A stretch of 13,614 nucleotides of DNA from an uncultured Pseudomonadota bacterium (GTDB lineage Bacteria > Pseudomonadota > Alphaproteobacteria > RF32 > CAG-239), in the NCBI GenBank assembly GCA_902767055.1, contig CACXFX010000043.1, positions 1-13,614 on the forward strand. The letters are read 5' to 3'. The translations under genes and the position numbers were made by a program. This document shows, in pieces, positions 1 to 8,294 of this stretch (position 1 is the stretch's first letter; each line of letters starts with the position of its first letter). The notes under the pieces were generated by a model. The model saw nothing but the letters and a program-made list of their open reading frames with translations, made no database searches and had not been told where the DNA came from.

Positions 1-62
1 GTATTTGTCAGTCCGAAAGCAGCTCCTGCCATCAGGGTCAATATAAATTGGCTATTTTTCAT
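1..62 (-). CDS. 5' end of a gene for an exported protein (partial)
   Basis: The gene runs off the left edge; only the first 20 codons are present. The start is the ATG at 62, eight bases after an AGGAG ribosome binding site (near 71-75). The visible peptide begins MKNSQFILTLMAGAAFGLTN: one Lys, then a hydrophobic stretch with small residues, which is how a Sec signal peptide begins. No cleavage site and no mature domain are visible, so the product could be periplasmic, outer-membrane or membrane-anchored. It lies in the same direction as trxA but is separated from it by a terminator (304-336) and by a structured leader with a second terminator (97-132). It is therefore probably transcribed separately, possibly under control of that leader. 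I cannot name the function. Confidence 0.6.
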   Translation of the reverse strand, partial: MKNSQFILTLMAGAAFGLTN

Positions 63-96
63 GATGAGTTCTCCTTTATTTTTTTCTTAATATTTT

Positions 97-132
97 AAAA
101 ACAAAAATTCCGTTGAGATAATCAAAACGGAA
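97..132 (-). terminator. Intrinsic terminator inside the leader of the left-edge gene
   Basis: On the minus strand, TTCCGTT (126-132) pairs with AACGGAA (108-114) across an 11-base loop and is followed at once by TTTTTGTTTTT (97-107). A variant fold pairs TTCCG/CGGAA plus TTGA/TCAA with a two-base bulge. The terminator lies about 35 bases before the start codon of the left-edge gene, so it must be read through or bypassed if that gene is transcribed from the upstream promoter. Confidence 0.65.
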
Positions 133-264
133 GAGGAGCTGAAAAATTGTTGCTGCACAATCATCTTTATTCGACGCATATAGCGCTTATATCAGACACT
201 CCTCTTTTAAAGGAGTGATACAGCAAACGTGTTTTTCAGACACCGCAACCGGTTCGGTTACACT
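97..264 (-). ncRNA. Structured leader RNA or small RNA with its own terminator (candidate)
   Basis: This stretch, with its flanks, is a non-coding gap of about 300 bases. Read on the minus strand it starts just after a TTGACA box and ends in an intrinsic terminator. It contains a CACTCCT/AGGAGTG hairpin (197-203 with 211-217), an AACCG/CGGTT hairpin (near 248-260) and an ATTGT/ACAAT hairpin (near 146-161). The 3' arm of the first hairpin, AAGAGGAG (199-206), is also perfectly complementary to CTCCTCTT (131-138), which touches the 5' arm of the terminator. That is how a transcription attenuator or riboswitch of the downstream gene (start 62) could be built, but an independent small RNA ending at the terminator fits equally well. 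I do not recognise it as a known riboswitch class, 6S RNA or SRP RNA. The 5' end is inferred. Confidence 0.4.
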
Positions 265-296
265 CTTATAGTCGCATAAAAAAATATAAATGTCAA
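265..296 (-). promoter_or_regulatory. Candidate promoter for the leader RNA
   Basis: On the minus strand there is a perfect TTGACA at 291-296. No canonical -10 follows at 17 bases; the best nearby AT-rich element is TATAAG (265-270), 20 bases away, with GACTAT at 17. Position supports it: it lies between the trxA terminator (304-336) and the structured leader, where transcription must restart. Assigned from consensus only. Confidence 0.35.
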
Positions 297-303
297 ATAA
301 AAA

Positions 304-336
304 ATAAAAAAACCACCCGTTACTTAAAACGGATGG
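304..336 (-). terminator. Intrinsic terminator after trxA
   Basis: On the minus strand, CCATCCGT (329-336) pairs with ACGGGTGG (313-320) with one U-G wobble; a further A-U pair (321/328) leaves a six-base loop. Seven Us follow (306-312), then another AT-rich run. It begins 23 bases after the trxA stop codon and is the natural end of the aroK-to-trxA transcription unit. Confidence 0.85.
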
Positions 337-359
337 CATTTGTACTTTCATAAACTTTT

Positions 360-671
360 TTATTTATGTGCGTTGAGCCAATCAACAATAGATGCTTCCG
401 AGCTAAAGCCGACTTTAACATCAACCTGTTTGCCGTCTTTAAATAAAAACATACTCGGAATGCTTCTGATACCAAATGACGATGCCGTGTTCGGAGCTTC
501 GTCCACATTAACCTTGCAGAATTTAACATCGGGCATTTTTTTAGATGTTTCTTCCAAAATCGGACCGAGCTGACGGCAGGGGCCGCACCATTCCGCCCAA
601 AAATCAACCAAAACCAAACCTTTAGAATCCAAAACCTCTGATTTGAAATCGTTTTCACTTAATGAGAGCAT
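360..671 (-). CDS. trxA: Thioredoxin
   Basis: A 103-residue cytoplasmic thioredoxin, the family's usual single-domain length. It reduces disulfides of target proteins using electrons from thioredoxin reductase. The active site WCGPC is at residues 28-32, preceded by the conserved VDFWAEW strand, and the cis-proline is in IRSIPS (Pro72). The C-terminal half has the usual glycine after FKDG and ends in a short helix. There is no signal peptide. The ATG at 671 follows a purine-rich site (AGGAAAGGA) at suitable spacing. It lies 85 bases downstream of addA in the same direction, as in many alphaproteobacteria where addB-addA-trxA is conserved. It is probably read through from addA, but the 85-base gap is AT-rich enough to hold its own promoter. 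A clear terminator follows. Confidence 0.96.
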   Translation of the reverse strand: MLSLSENDFKSEVLDSKGLVLVDFWAEWCGPCRQLGPILEETSKKMPDVKFCKVNVDEAPNTASSFGIRSIPSMFLFKDGKQVDVKVGFSSEASIVDWLNAHK

Positions 672-756
672 TATTTTTTTCCTTTCCTGATAAATAAATG
701 ATATTTGATATATAGCACTTCAATTGTGATATTTAAAGACAAAACAAATACTTTGT

Positions 757-3700
757 TTATATTTTCATTAACTGAAGCGTATTCGTCCACAAAATAAACG
801 TTTCAACCGTTTTTTCCGGATAAATTTTTTCAACGAGCTTTTGATATATTTCCATCTGTTTGAGGTACGCCAACGGAACTTTATCTTTTGAAAATGCTGC
901 CGGTCGATTTGTCTTAAAATCGACAATAATCACTTTATCTTCCATAACGACCAAACGATCAATTTGTCCCGAAATAATACGTCCGTCGACTTCGCCCATC
1001 ACCGCAACCTCAGCTTTTGCGTGGGGCGAAAACAAAAAGTCAAACGCATTATTATCGATCAATGCAAAAATTTCGCGTTTAATATCCGCTTTTAAGTTTT
1101 GCCCGATATCCGTTTGTGCTGCAAGATAATTTTCGGTTAAAGTTTTTTTCGAAATCTTATCTTGACTTAAAAGTAAAAGCTCTAAAATTTTATGAATAAT
1201 TCTTCCGCGCAAATAATAATGCGTGGCATTTTCAAGCGGCGAAGAAATGGGCGTATCATCATCTTCTTCAATATGTGACGGTGAAAAAGGCTTTGAAAGC
1301 ACAGGCTCAATCGGTGCTTTTTGATAAGCAAACGAGGTATCTTTAATTTCAATTTTAGCACTTAATTTCTTTTTTTCAGGCTCCGAAGGCAAAATTTGTG
1401 CGCTTTTAACAACAAAAACATCATTTTCTGCCGGTTCTCCGTGCTCATGTAATGTCTTTTCACATAACCCGTACCAGCTTTTATCTTCTTTTTTCGGGCT
1501 TCCGTACCCTGTAATATAAAGTCTGTCTTCAGCTCGCGTCATAGCCACATATAAAAGCCTTCTGTATTCATCATAAGCCTTTTTGACTTGTTTTTCATGC
1601 GCTATATTACAATTTTCATTATAATCCTGAGCACTTAAAGGAAAATAAAGAATATCGTCATCAAAAACAAGTCCGCCTTCTTTTGCCGTTTTAACCTCAC
1701 GAATTGTATCGGCCAAAATGACAATCGGCGCTTGCAATCCCTTAGAACCATGCACGGTCATAATACGCACCTGATCGGCATCATTTTGCTCCAATTCGCG
1801 CTTAACCTCCGTTTCAGAGCTTTCAATCCAAGTGATAAAATTTTGCAAATTCGGCACATGATCTTTTTCAAAATCAAGCGTTAAGTTCATAAATTCATCA
1901 AGCGGATCTTTTGCCTCAGCCCCCAAGCGGGCATAGAATTTTTTATACCCATCGAACTCAATCAAAATAGCACTGAAAAGCTCAAACGGCCTCTTATAAT
2001 CAGATAGCGCCAAAAGCTCGCTTAAATTTTGAGCGATTTGACAATATTTTTGATTGGCATTTAAACGTTGCCAAAGTGTTTGCTCTCCCCTTTGATAACA
2101 AAGGTCAAACAAATCTTCATCCGTTAAATTATAAAGCGGTGATTTTAAGACCTCGGCTAAACTCAAATCATCGCTCGGCAGTAACAAAAACTTGGCAAGC
2201 GAAATCAAATCTTCAATCACCAATTGGTCACCAAGCTTCATTTTATCGACGCCGCTGACTTCGACATCATTGTTTTTGCAAGCCTTAACAAACTCTTCCA
2301 TAAACGCATTGCGCCTTTGGACCAAAACCATAAAATCACCATATTGAACGGGACGACCTTTAGAGGCCAATATTTCTCCGTTTTTAACCATATCTTTGAT
2401 TTTTAAGGCAATTTTCAGGGCAAGCTTTTTTAGGGCTGACGGCTTCGTATATCGTTCAAGCGGCGGATACCAAACATCATCTGTGCTATCTTTTTGATTT
2501 TCAAAAAGCGGCCAAATTTCAACCAATCCCCCCTCACCCAGACGGAATGGCAAATGCTCGACTTTCTCATTTTCGACGACTCCTTTTTGAGCCTCAGACA
2601 ATGAAAACAAATCATTGACTGTCTGTAAAACCGCGGCAGTCGAACGAAATGAAACATCAAGCCGAACCTGCTTAAAACCATCGATTTTTTGCTGATAAAA
2701 TCGGTTCATTTCATCAAATTTTTCAGGTGCTGCACCTTGAAATCCGTAAATCGACTGTTTTCTGTCCCCGACGGCAAAAACCGTCCTCGGGCGTTCTTTA
2801 TTTACGTGAAAAGCAAAAAATTCATCTGTCAAAGCCTTGATAATCGCCCATTGATCAGGTGAAGTATCTTGCGCTTCATCAATTAAAATATGTTCCAAAC
2901 CGCCGTCAAGTTTATATAAAACCCAAGCCGCAGTATCAGATTTTTCAAGTAAATTTCGCGCAAAAATAATTAAATCTTCATAATCCAGTTTTGCATTTTG
3001 ATGTTTATAGCTTTGATAAGCATCAATCAACTGCGCCGCAATGATATATATCGCTTTTGTTGCTTCAAAAAGTTTTATATTTTTTAAGGTCTGTTTTAAA
3101 TCAAAAACCCTTTGAGCTTCTATGAAAAGCCAATTTTCCAAATCCGCATATTTTGTCTTAAGCTCTTTGGTTGCAAGCTTTGCTTTAATTTTTCCCTCTT
3201 GAGTTAAAAAAACTTTTTCGTACGAACTTAAGTTAAAACAAGCAAGATTTGCATACAAAATTTTACCGCTTTCAATATCTGTTTTTGACCCTTCAAGCAA
3301 TATCGAGGCATATTTTTTAATCAAATCACGATCAAGTTTTTTCTCAAAATCCGAAATCGCTTTTTCTTGCGTTGTTTCTTTATTAAGATGAAGTTTTTTG
3401 GCAAGATTTCTTAAAAAATCCTCTTTGTTCTTAAATTTTGAAAAAACCTGCATTAATTGATTGCGTTTAACAGCCAGCGATGATAAAAGTTCCGTAAAAT
3501 TAAACTCACTGACATTTTCAGTCAAAAATAAAATAGCTTTACAAGCATCATCGTCTTCAAAATTTTCGCTTTTTTCCAACAGATGGTGCATAACCCTTTC
3601 TAATGCCTCGTTTGATGCGCGCTCATCCATCACTTCAAAATATGGCGAAATACCGGCTTCTAACGGAAATCTTTTTAAAATTTCTTCACAAAAACCATGT

Positions 3701-4107
3701 ATGGTTTGAATCTTCATCGGCAATGGGGCATCAAGTGTTTTTGCAAAAAGCGTGCGTGCTTTGGTAATTAATTCATCGGTTGCAAAATTTTTATTCCCGT
3801 CAAGCTCATAAAGTTCTTGCTTTAAGTCGTTTTCATCAAGGGCCACCCATTTTGAAAGCCGCTCATAAATACGCGATTTCATTTCAACCGCGGCGGCTTT
3901 AGTATAGGTTAAACACAATATTTTTGAAGGCTCGACATCACTTAACAGAAGTCTTAAAACTCTATCAGATAAAACTTTCGTTTTTCCCGTTCCTGCAGAA
4001 GCTTCCACCCAAACGGAATTTTTCGGGTCGGAAGCCGTTTGTTGCTGACGTACGGCAAGTGCTAAACGCTGTTTTTTTTCAATTTCTATTCTTTTGGCAT
4101 CACTCAT
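757..4107 (-). CDS. addA: Double-strand break repair helicase-nuclease AddA
   Basis: With AddB this forms the ATP-driven complex that unwinds and resects broken DNA ends and prepares 3' tails for RecA. The protein is a UvrD/Rep-like superfamily 1 helicase fused to a RecB-type nuclease, about 1116 residues, normal for the alphaproteobacterial form. Visible motifs: Walker A ASAGTGKT (about 36-43), Walker B DEAQDT (about 410), GDRKQSIYGFQGA (about 447), the LDVSFRS motif, TVHGSKGLQAP (about 783) and LLYVAMTRAED (about 851). The nuclease core is GQIDRLV...VDFKTNR (about 1046-1065) followed by QMEIYQ, so the metal-binding Asp, Asp-x-Lys and Gln/Tyr residues are present. I chose the ATG at 4107 (protein begins MSDAKR) with GAGGG upstream. 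ATG 4110 is equally possible, and the reading frame stays open to a GTG at 4122. The start overlaps the end of addB by 8 bases, implying coupled translation. Confidence 0.96.
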   Translation of the reverse strand: MSDAKRIEIEKKQRLALAVRQQQTASDPKNSVWVEASAGTGKTKVLSDRVLRLLLSDVEPSKILCLTYTKAAAVEMKSRIYERLSKWVALDENDLKQELYELDGNKNFATDELITKARTLFAKTLDAPLPMKIQTIHGFCEEILKRFPLEAGISPYFEVMDERASNEALERVMHHLLEKSENFEDDDACKAILFLTENVSEFNFTELLSSLAVKRNQLMQVFSKFKNKEDFLRNLAKKLHLNKETTQEKAISDFEKKLDRDLIKKYASILLEGSKTDIESGKILYANLACFNLSSYEKVFLTQEGKIKAKLATKELKTKYADLENWLFIEAQRVFDLKQTLKNIKLFEATKAIYIIAAQLIDAYQSYKHQNAKLDYEDLIIFARNLLEKSDTAAWVLYKLDGGLEHILIDEAQDTSPDQWAIIKALTDEFFAFHVNKERPRTVFAVGDRKQSIYGFQGAAPEKFDEMNRFYQQKIDGFKQVRLDVSFRSTAAVLQTVNDLFSLSEAQKGVVENEKVEHLPFRLGEGGLVEIWPLFENQKDSTDDVWYPPLERYTKPSALKKLALKIALKIKDMVKNGEILASKGRPVQYGDFMVLVQRRNAFMEEFVKACKNNDVEVSGVDKMKLGDQLVIEDLISLAKFLLLPSDDLSLAEVLKSPLYNLTDEDLFDLCYQRGEQTLWQRLNANQKYCQIAQNLSELLALSDYKRPFELFSAILIEFDGYKKFYARLGAEAKDPLDEFMNLTLDFEKDHVPNLQNFITWIESSETEVKRELEQNDADQVRIMTVHGSKGLQAPIVILADTIREVKTAKEGGLVFDDDILYFPLSAQDYNENCNIAHEKQVKKAYDEYRRLLYVAMTRAEDRLYITGYGSPKKEDKSWYGLCEKTLHEHGEPAENDVFVVKSAQILPSEPEKKKLSAKIEIKDTSFAYQKAPIEPVLSKPFSPSHIEEDDDTPISSPLENATHYYLRGRIIHKILELLLLSQDKISKKTLTENYLAAQTDIGQNLKADIKREIFALIDNNAFDFLFSPHAKAEVAVMGEVDGRIISGQIDRLVVMEDKVIIVDFKTNRPAAFSKDKVPLAYLKQMEIYQKLVEKIYPEKTVETFILWTNTLQLMKI

Positions 4108-6994
4108 CATCCGTTCCCTCACCCCATTCTTTAATACGCGCTAAATGCTCATAATCGGCGTAAGCGTCTAAATGTCTGGGATTCGGACGCGCCAAATATG
4201 GTGTTGTTTCAAAATCAAAAGCTGAAATTAAACGTTTCAAACGCTCCTCGGTTTTATTCATTAAATCATCAATATCTTCATCATAACAAAGTATTTTTTT
4301 ACCAAGTTGCCAATAAATCAACCGATCGATTTTCTTTGCCGGTAAAGTTTGTCCGTTTATCAAAAAGCCACCGTTTAATGCAATCAAAGCTTCAATTGAA
4401 AGTTGCGGTGCATAACCGCTTTTAATTTCTGCCTTTGAACGTATTTGCCCCGTTTTATAATCCAAAATACAATATTTATTTTCTTTTGTTTCATCAAGCC
4501 TGTCTGCTCGCGCCTCAATCACAATTTTTCCCGAAGGCATATCAAACTCAATCTGTCCTTTAACCTCCGGAAAAACGCGTAAAATGCTTTGCCGATATTC
4601 TCTTTCGATTTGAACGACCCATCCCGCCGTTTTCTTAAATTTTGCGTTCCAAAAAGCTTTATCTTTAGGGCCAAGATTATATCGGGCAAACTCTTCTGTG
4701 CTAAGTTTCATTAAATATTGATAAGCCCTATCATTAAAACTTTCTTTATATTCAAGCGCAAACTTTTCCAAAATTCGGTGTACTGCCGTACCATAAGTTG
4801 TCTGCTTAATATCCTCGTTCAAATCATCTAAAACTTTTAATTTTAAGATATAACGCGCGTAAATTTCATAAGGATTGCGCATCAGCTTTTCAATCGAGCT
4901 GGCTGAAAACAGGCGAGGACGCGATGAAACAGGCGGTTTCGGTGCGACAGGAGCAATTGTGATGAAATTGTCCGGTGTATTTAATTTCTTGGCTAATGTT
5001 TGATAAAACAGACTTTTGATTTCAGCATCCTCTTTTTGAAAAATTCGAAAGATTGTTTCAAGCCTTAACCAATAACGTGATTTGTTTGTCGGCGCACCAT
5101 TTGTACGAGAGCAACGCGTCAAATAAACTTCTCCTGCTCCCATTAAAGCGCTCAAATCAAAAGCGGCTACCCCGACAGCTCTTTCAGGCAACGCTAATCC
5201 GTAATCTTTTTTCATTTGATGTGACATAAACGGATCTGTTGAACTCGACAATGGCCAAATTCCTTCATTCAATCCGCCGACAATTGTCACATCATAGTGA
5301 TTAAATCGCGCCTCAATCGGCCCCAAAATCTTTAATCTCGGGTGAGTACCATATGTTTTACGCACGCTCTGCATCGAAAGTAATGTCGTCAAAACAGCGC
5401 CATAAGTTTTCGGATCGATATTGCCTGCAATATCCGCTTTTTCAATCAATTTTGCAAGATAAGCCGCGCAAGCCCTGCCGTCATCAAATCGCCAAAGATT
5501 ATCGGCCCCGCTCATCTCATCGTTTTGAGCTAAAATTTCAGCTGTTTTAATATGCGCTAAAATAAGTGCTTTTAGTGAAACTTTATCATTTTGATAAAGA
5601 TCTCCTAAATCTTTCAGATTTTCTTTTAATTGATCTGTCAACGGATCACCGCTTTCCAAATCGTTTTGCATTTTATCAAAATATGGTATACGCCTTTTGA
5701 GCTCTAAATCACGCACTGACTTTTTCAAATCATGTCCTGACTTATTCAAACGCACATACGGATTTTTCAAAAGCGCCGCAACGGATGAGGGCAAAAAATC
5801 ATTATCAAGGACATCAATAATCTGCCTTAAATAAATACCAATATTCGATAAATGTAATGGCAAGCCCGCCGAATCATCAATATCAATACCAAATCGCTTT
5901 AATGCTGCGGATACACTTCGCGCCAAGTCACGATCCGGCGTGACTAAAACAGCCGTTTTTTCAGGAGTTTGCAAAACATCACGCATTATCAAAGCTATAC
6001 TTGCCGCTTCTTCAAAGTTATCAGTACATTCAATCAGATGAATTTGATTAAAAGCTTGTTCAAAATCAAATTTTTCAGTCGTTCGTGCCCAGTCAGCCGT
6101 TGTATCTGCCGGCCGCATCATCTCCGAGATAAAAATTTCACGTGCCGAATTTTCGGATTTTGCAATATCTGTCACATCTTCACGTTCTAATTTGAGTAAT
6201 TCTAAAATACTTTTATTTTCAAATTGAGAATGTGTCTCAGATAAATTTTCAAACACTTCATTTTCAATGTATTTGTCGAGGCCATACATATAAATTTCGC
6301 CGTTTTCAAGCTGATTGATACATGATAAAATATCCTTTATACCATCAAATGCCGCATTTAATCCGGCAGCAACAATTTTATATTTTGGCGGATTTTTAAG
6401 CCATAAGGAAGCTTTAAGTTTTAAAAGTTTGTTTTTTTTGCAAGAGGGATCAATTAAACCACGCTCTTTTAAAATATCGGGCCAAAATGCTGTCACAATT
6501 TTTAAAAACTTCAAAGTTTCTTGCCAATGAGCCGCATATTCTTCAGGAACCAAAACGGACAAATCTTCAAATTTAAGATTTTCGTTATAAATACCGTCAA
6601 TCAGTTTTGCCAAATCAGAAGCAAGTGAAAGCGCCTGAACAAAAGAAATATCTTTAATGCCATAAGCATCATGTTTTGATGAGATTAATCTGGCAAACAA
6701 AAAAAGCCTCTCTTCGGCACTGACAGCAGATTGTGTTAAACAGTCGCAATCTTGTAAAAAAAATTCATCCTCATCTACATCTGCCAGCGCAACAATTTTC
6801 GGCAATAAAAACGGTTTTAAGCCGTTTTGGCGCAAAAAAGCCTCTTTTAAGGATAAAACCGTACGGCGATTTTGTACTAAAAAAAGCACATTTGCAAGCT
6901 CTGCAGGATGCTCTTTATATCGGCTCAAAAAACGCTTTGAAAGTACATCAACAAACGAAACACCGAAAGGTATGTTATAAACATGCTCTGACAT
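4100..6994 (-). CDS. addB: Double-strand break repair protein AddB
   Basis: Partner of AddA: a helicase-like scaffold with a second RecB-type nuclease, 964 residues, the usual size for alphaproteobacterial AddB. The N-terminal segment around LVQNRRTVLSLKEAF occupies the place of helicase motif I but has no Gly-Lys-Thr Walker A, as expected for this group, where only AddA is the motor. GGLNEGIWP (about 570) is a typical AddB motif. The nuclease domain starts near FSASSIEKLMRNPYEIYAR (about 692) and holds GTAVHRILE, EARADRLDE, LDYKTG (Asp845, Lys847) and PQLSIEA. I see no cysteine cluster like the one that binds an iron-sulfur centre in Bacillus AddB. The ATG at 6994 overlaps the rdgB stop codon by one base (TGATG) behind AAGGA; a TTG at 6997 is less likely. 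Confidence 0.95.
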   Translation of the reverse strand: MSEHVYNIPFGVSFVDVLSKRFLSRYKEHPAELANVLFLVQNRRTVLSLKEAFLRQNGLKPFLLPKIVALADVDEDEFFLQDCDCLTQSAVSAEERLFLFARLISSKHDAYGIKDISFVQALSLASDLAKLIDGIYNENLKFEDLSVLVPEEYAAHWQETLKFLKIVTAFWPDILKERGLIDPSCKKNKLLKLKASLWLKNPPKYKIVAAGLNAAFDGIKDILSCINQLENGEIYMYGLDKYIENEVFENLSETHSQFENKSILELLKLEREDVTDIAKSENSAREIFISEMMRPADTTADWARTTEKFDFEQAFNQIHLIECTDNFEEAASIALIMRDVLQTPEKTAVLVTPDRDLARSVSAALKRFGIDIDDSAGLPLHLSNIGIYLRQIIDVLDNDFLPSSVAALLKNPYVRLNKSGHDLKKSVRDLELKRRIPYFDKMQNDLESGDPLTDQLKENLKDLGDLYQNDKVSLKALILAHIKTAEILAQNDEMSGADNLWRFDDGRACAAYLAKLIEKADIAGNIDPKTYGAVLTTLLSMQSVRKTYGTHPRLKILGPIEARFNHYDVTIVGGLNEGIWPLSSSTDPFMSHQMKKDYGLALPERAVGVAAFDLSALMGAGEVYLTRCSRTNGAPTNKSRYWLRLETIFRIFQKEDAEIKSLFYQTLAKKLNTPDNFITIAPVAPKPPVSSRPRLFSASSIEKLMRNPYEIYARYILKLKVLDDLNEDIKQTTYGTAVHRILEKFALEYKESFNDRAYQYLMKLSTEEFARYNLGPKDKAFWNAKFKKTAGWVVQIEREYRQSILRVFPEVKGQIEFDMPSGKIVIEARADRLDETKENKYCILDYKTGQIRSKAEIKSGYAPQLSIEALIALNGGFLINGQTLPAKKIDRLIYWQLGKKILCYDEDIDDLMNKTEERLKRLISAFDFETTPYLARPNPRHLDAYADYEHLARIKEWGEGTDDE

Positions 6995-7584
6995 CAAATT
7001 CCTTTTTCTTGAATATAGGTCTTTAATTTTTCAAGCGCATGTGCACGATGAGAAATTTTGTTTTTAATGTCACTACCTAATTCAGCAAATGTTTTGTCAT
7101 ATCCGTCCGGGATAAAAAGCGGATCAAAACCAAATCCTCCCACCCCGCTTTTTTGCAAAGCAATTGTCCCCTCAACACGACCTTCAAAACATATATTTTG
7201 GCCATTTTTAAGACAAAGTGCCAATACGCATGAAAAGTGTGCCCGTCGCGATGAATTTGAAGAGTGTGTCATTTCATCTAAAAGTTTATCCATTGCTTTA
7301 TCAAAATCACGATTTGGAGCATATCTTGCAGAATATACCCCCGGCCTACCATCTAAAGCATCAACGCATAATCCGGAATCGTCGGCCAATACCGGCATAT
7401 TTTTAAGCTCTGCAATCGTACTTGCTTTTATGATTGCATTTTCTAAAAATGTTTTCCCTGTTTCTTCAACATCCGGTAAATCTAAATCTTCAGCACTTAA
7501 AATCTTGATACCGAACGGAGCTAAAATTTCTTTCAACTCCTTAATTTTTCCTTTATTGTGACTTGCAAATATCAATTCTTTCAT
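6994..7584 (-). CDS. rdgB: Non-canonical purine NTP pyrophosphatase (RdgB/HAM1)
   Basis: Hydrolyses dITP, XTP and similar deaminated purine nucleoside triphosphates to monophosphate and pyrophosphate, keeping them out of DNA and RNA in the cytoplasm. The 196-residue protein has the full HAM1 pattern: ASHNKGKIKEL (7-17), TGKTFLENAIIKA (42-54), LADDSGL with catalytic Asp69 (67-72), GRPGVYSARYA (79-89), FGFDPLF (151-157) and the terminal KISHRAHAL (176-184). Its ATG overlaps the rph stop by four bases (ATGA at 7581-7584) and its own stop overlaps the addB start by one, so it is fully embedded in the operon. Pairing with rph is common in alphaproteobacteria. The link to addAB makes sense, because unremoved inosine or xanthosine in DNA leads to strand breaks, but that functional reading is inference. 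Confidence 0.96.
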   Translation of the reverse strand: MKELIFASHNKGKIKELKEILAPFGIKILSAEDLDLPDVEETGKTFLENAIIKASTIAELKNMPVLADDSGLCVDALDGRPGVYSARYAPNRDFDKAMDKLLDEMTHSSNSSRRAHFSCVLALCLKNGQNICFEGRVEGTIALQKSGVGGFGFDPLFIPDGYDKTFAELGSDIKNKISHRAHALEKLKTYIQEKGI

Positions 7585-8294
7585 TTGATTTCAAGCGCCT
7601 CCTTTTGTTTTGAAATAAGCTTGCTAACTCCTTTTTTAGCAAGAGATAAAAGATTAAAAAATTCTTCTTGCGTAAAAGGTACCTTTTCAGCCGTTCCCTG
7701 AATTTCAACAATTTTACCGCTCTCCGTTAAAACAAAATTAGAATCCGTATCGGTCGAAGAATCTTCCTCATAATCCAGATCAAGTAAAATTTTTCCATCT
7801 TTAATACCACAAGATACTGCCGCAACAAATTCTTTAATCGGCATTTTTTCAATCAGGCCTTCTGAAAGCATCTTTTCAAAAGCAATATAAAGTGCAACAA
7901 ATGCCCCTGTCACAGAAGCCGTTCGAGTGCCTCCGTCTGCTTGCAGGACATCGCAATCAATTAAAATTTGGTAGCCTTTAAGGGCTTCCAAATCAATAAC
8001 CGAGCGCAATGATCTGCCGATTAAACGCTGAATTTCCTGCGTTCGTCCGGAATGCAACGCTTTATCACGTGAAACACGCGTTAATGTTGCACGTGGTAAA
8101 AGTGCATATTCTGCGGTCACCCAACCCTTATCCGCATCTTTGAGCCAATCCGGCAATTTTGTATCAACACTTGCCGTACACAATATATGCGTGTTACCGC
8201 ATTTAATCAGACAAGAACCTTCAGCATAAGGATTAACCCCTGTTTCGATAGTGACTTCTCTTAAATCGGAATATGAACGATTATCATGACGCAT
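7581..8294 (-). CDS. rph: Ribonuclease PH
   Basis: Phosphorolytic 3'-to-5' exoribonuclease that trims the 3' ends of tRNA precursors using phosphate, acting as a ring hexamer. The 237-residue length is typical. Conserved stretches: RHDNRSYSDLREV at the N terminus (2-14), SGRTQEIQRLIGRSLR (82-97; the arginines of this region bind phosphate), DCDVLQADGGTRTASVTGA (113-131) and the acidic YEEDSSTDTD (175-184), which carries the metal-binding aspartates. The frame is open to 8315, but the ATG at 8294 is the right start: it lies eight bases after GGAGA, gives the usual family N terminus, and overlaps the aroK stop by one base (TAATG). Nothing is missing from the active site. Confidence 0.96.
   Translation of the reverse strand: MRHDNRSYSDLREVTIETGVNPYAEGSCLIKCGNTHILCTASVDTKLPDWLKDADKGWVTAEYALLPRATLTRVSRDKALHSGRTQEIQRLIGRSLRSVIDLEALKGYQILIDCDVLQADGGTRTASVTGAFVALYIAFEKMLSEGLIEKMPIKEFVAAVSCGIKDGKILLDLDYEEDSSTDTDSNFVLTESGKIVEIQGTAEKVPFTQEEFFNLLSLAKKGVSKLISKQKEALEIK

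Noticed and set aside
87..179. A 30-codon minus-strand frame in the leader (start ATG at 179) with Gln, Phe and four consecutive Ser codons, running through the terminator: a possible leader peptide.
   Set aside because: There is no ribosome binding site before either possible ATG, the frame is short enough to occur by chance, and the Ser codons coincide with the CTCCTCTT element already explained by RNA pairing. Worth keeping in mind if the leader proves to be an attenuator.
320..658. 112-codon minus-strand frame overlapping trxA.
   Set aside because: Out-of-frame shadow of trxA; it runs through the trxA terminator hairpin.
672..756. Possible separate trxA promoter in the 85-base gap after addA.
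   Set aside because: Several partial boxes (TTGTCT, TTGAAG, TATATA) can be found, but none pair at 16-18 bases with a good partner.
742..758. AAACAAA-TAC-TTTGTTT inverted repeat at the end of addA, a possible terminator between addA and trxA.
   Set aside because: The stem is almost all A-T, the loop is three bases and no proper U-run follows. It overlaps the addA stop codon and is likely a by-product of the AT-rich sequence.
4100..6994. Missing Walker A and iron-sulfur cysteines in AddB as a sign of a broken gene.
   Set aside because: The frame is intact and the nuclease motifs are complete. Lack of the ATP-binding motif, and probably of the cysteine cluster, is usual for the alphaproteobacterial AddB type.
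7058..7561. Long plus-strand open frame (167 codons) opposite rdgB.
   Set aside because: It is the antisense shadow of rdgB, which has complete HAM1 motifs; the antisense product resembles nothing and has no ribosome binding site context in an operon.
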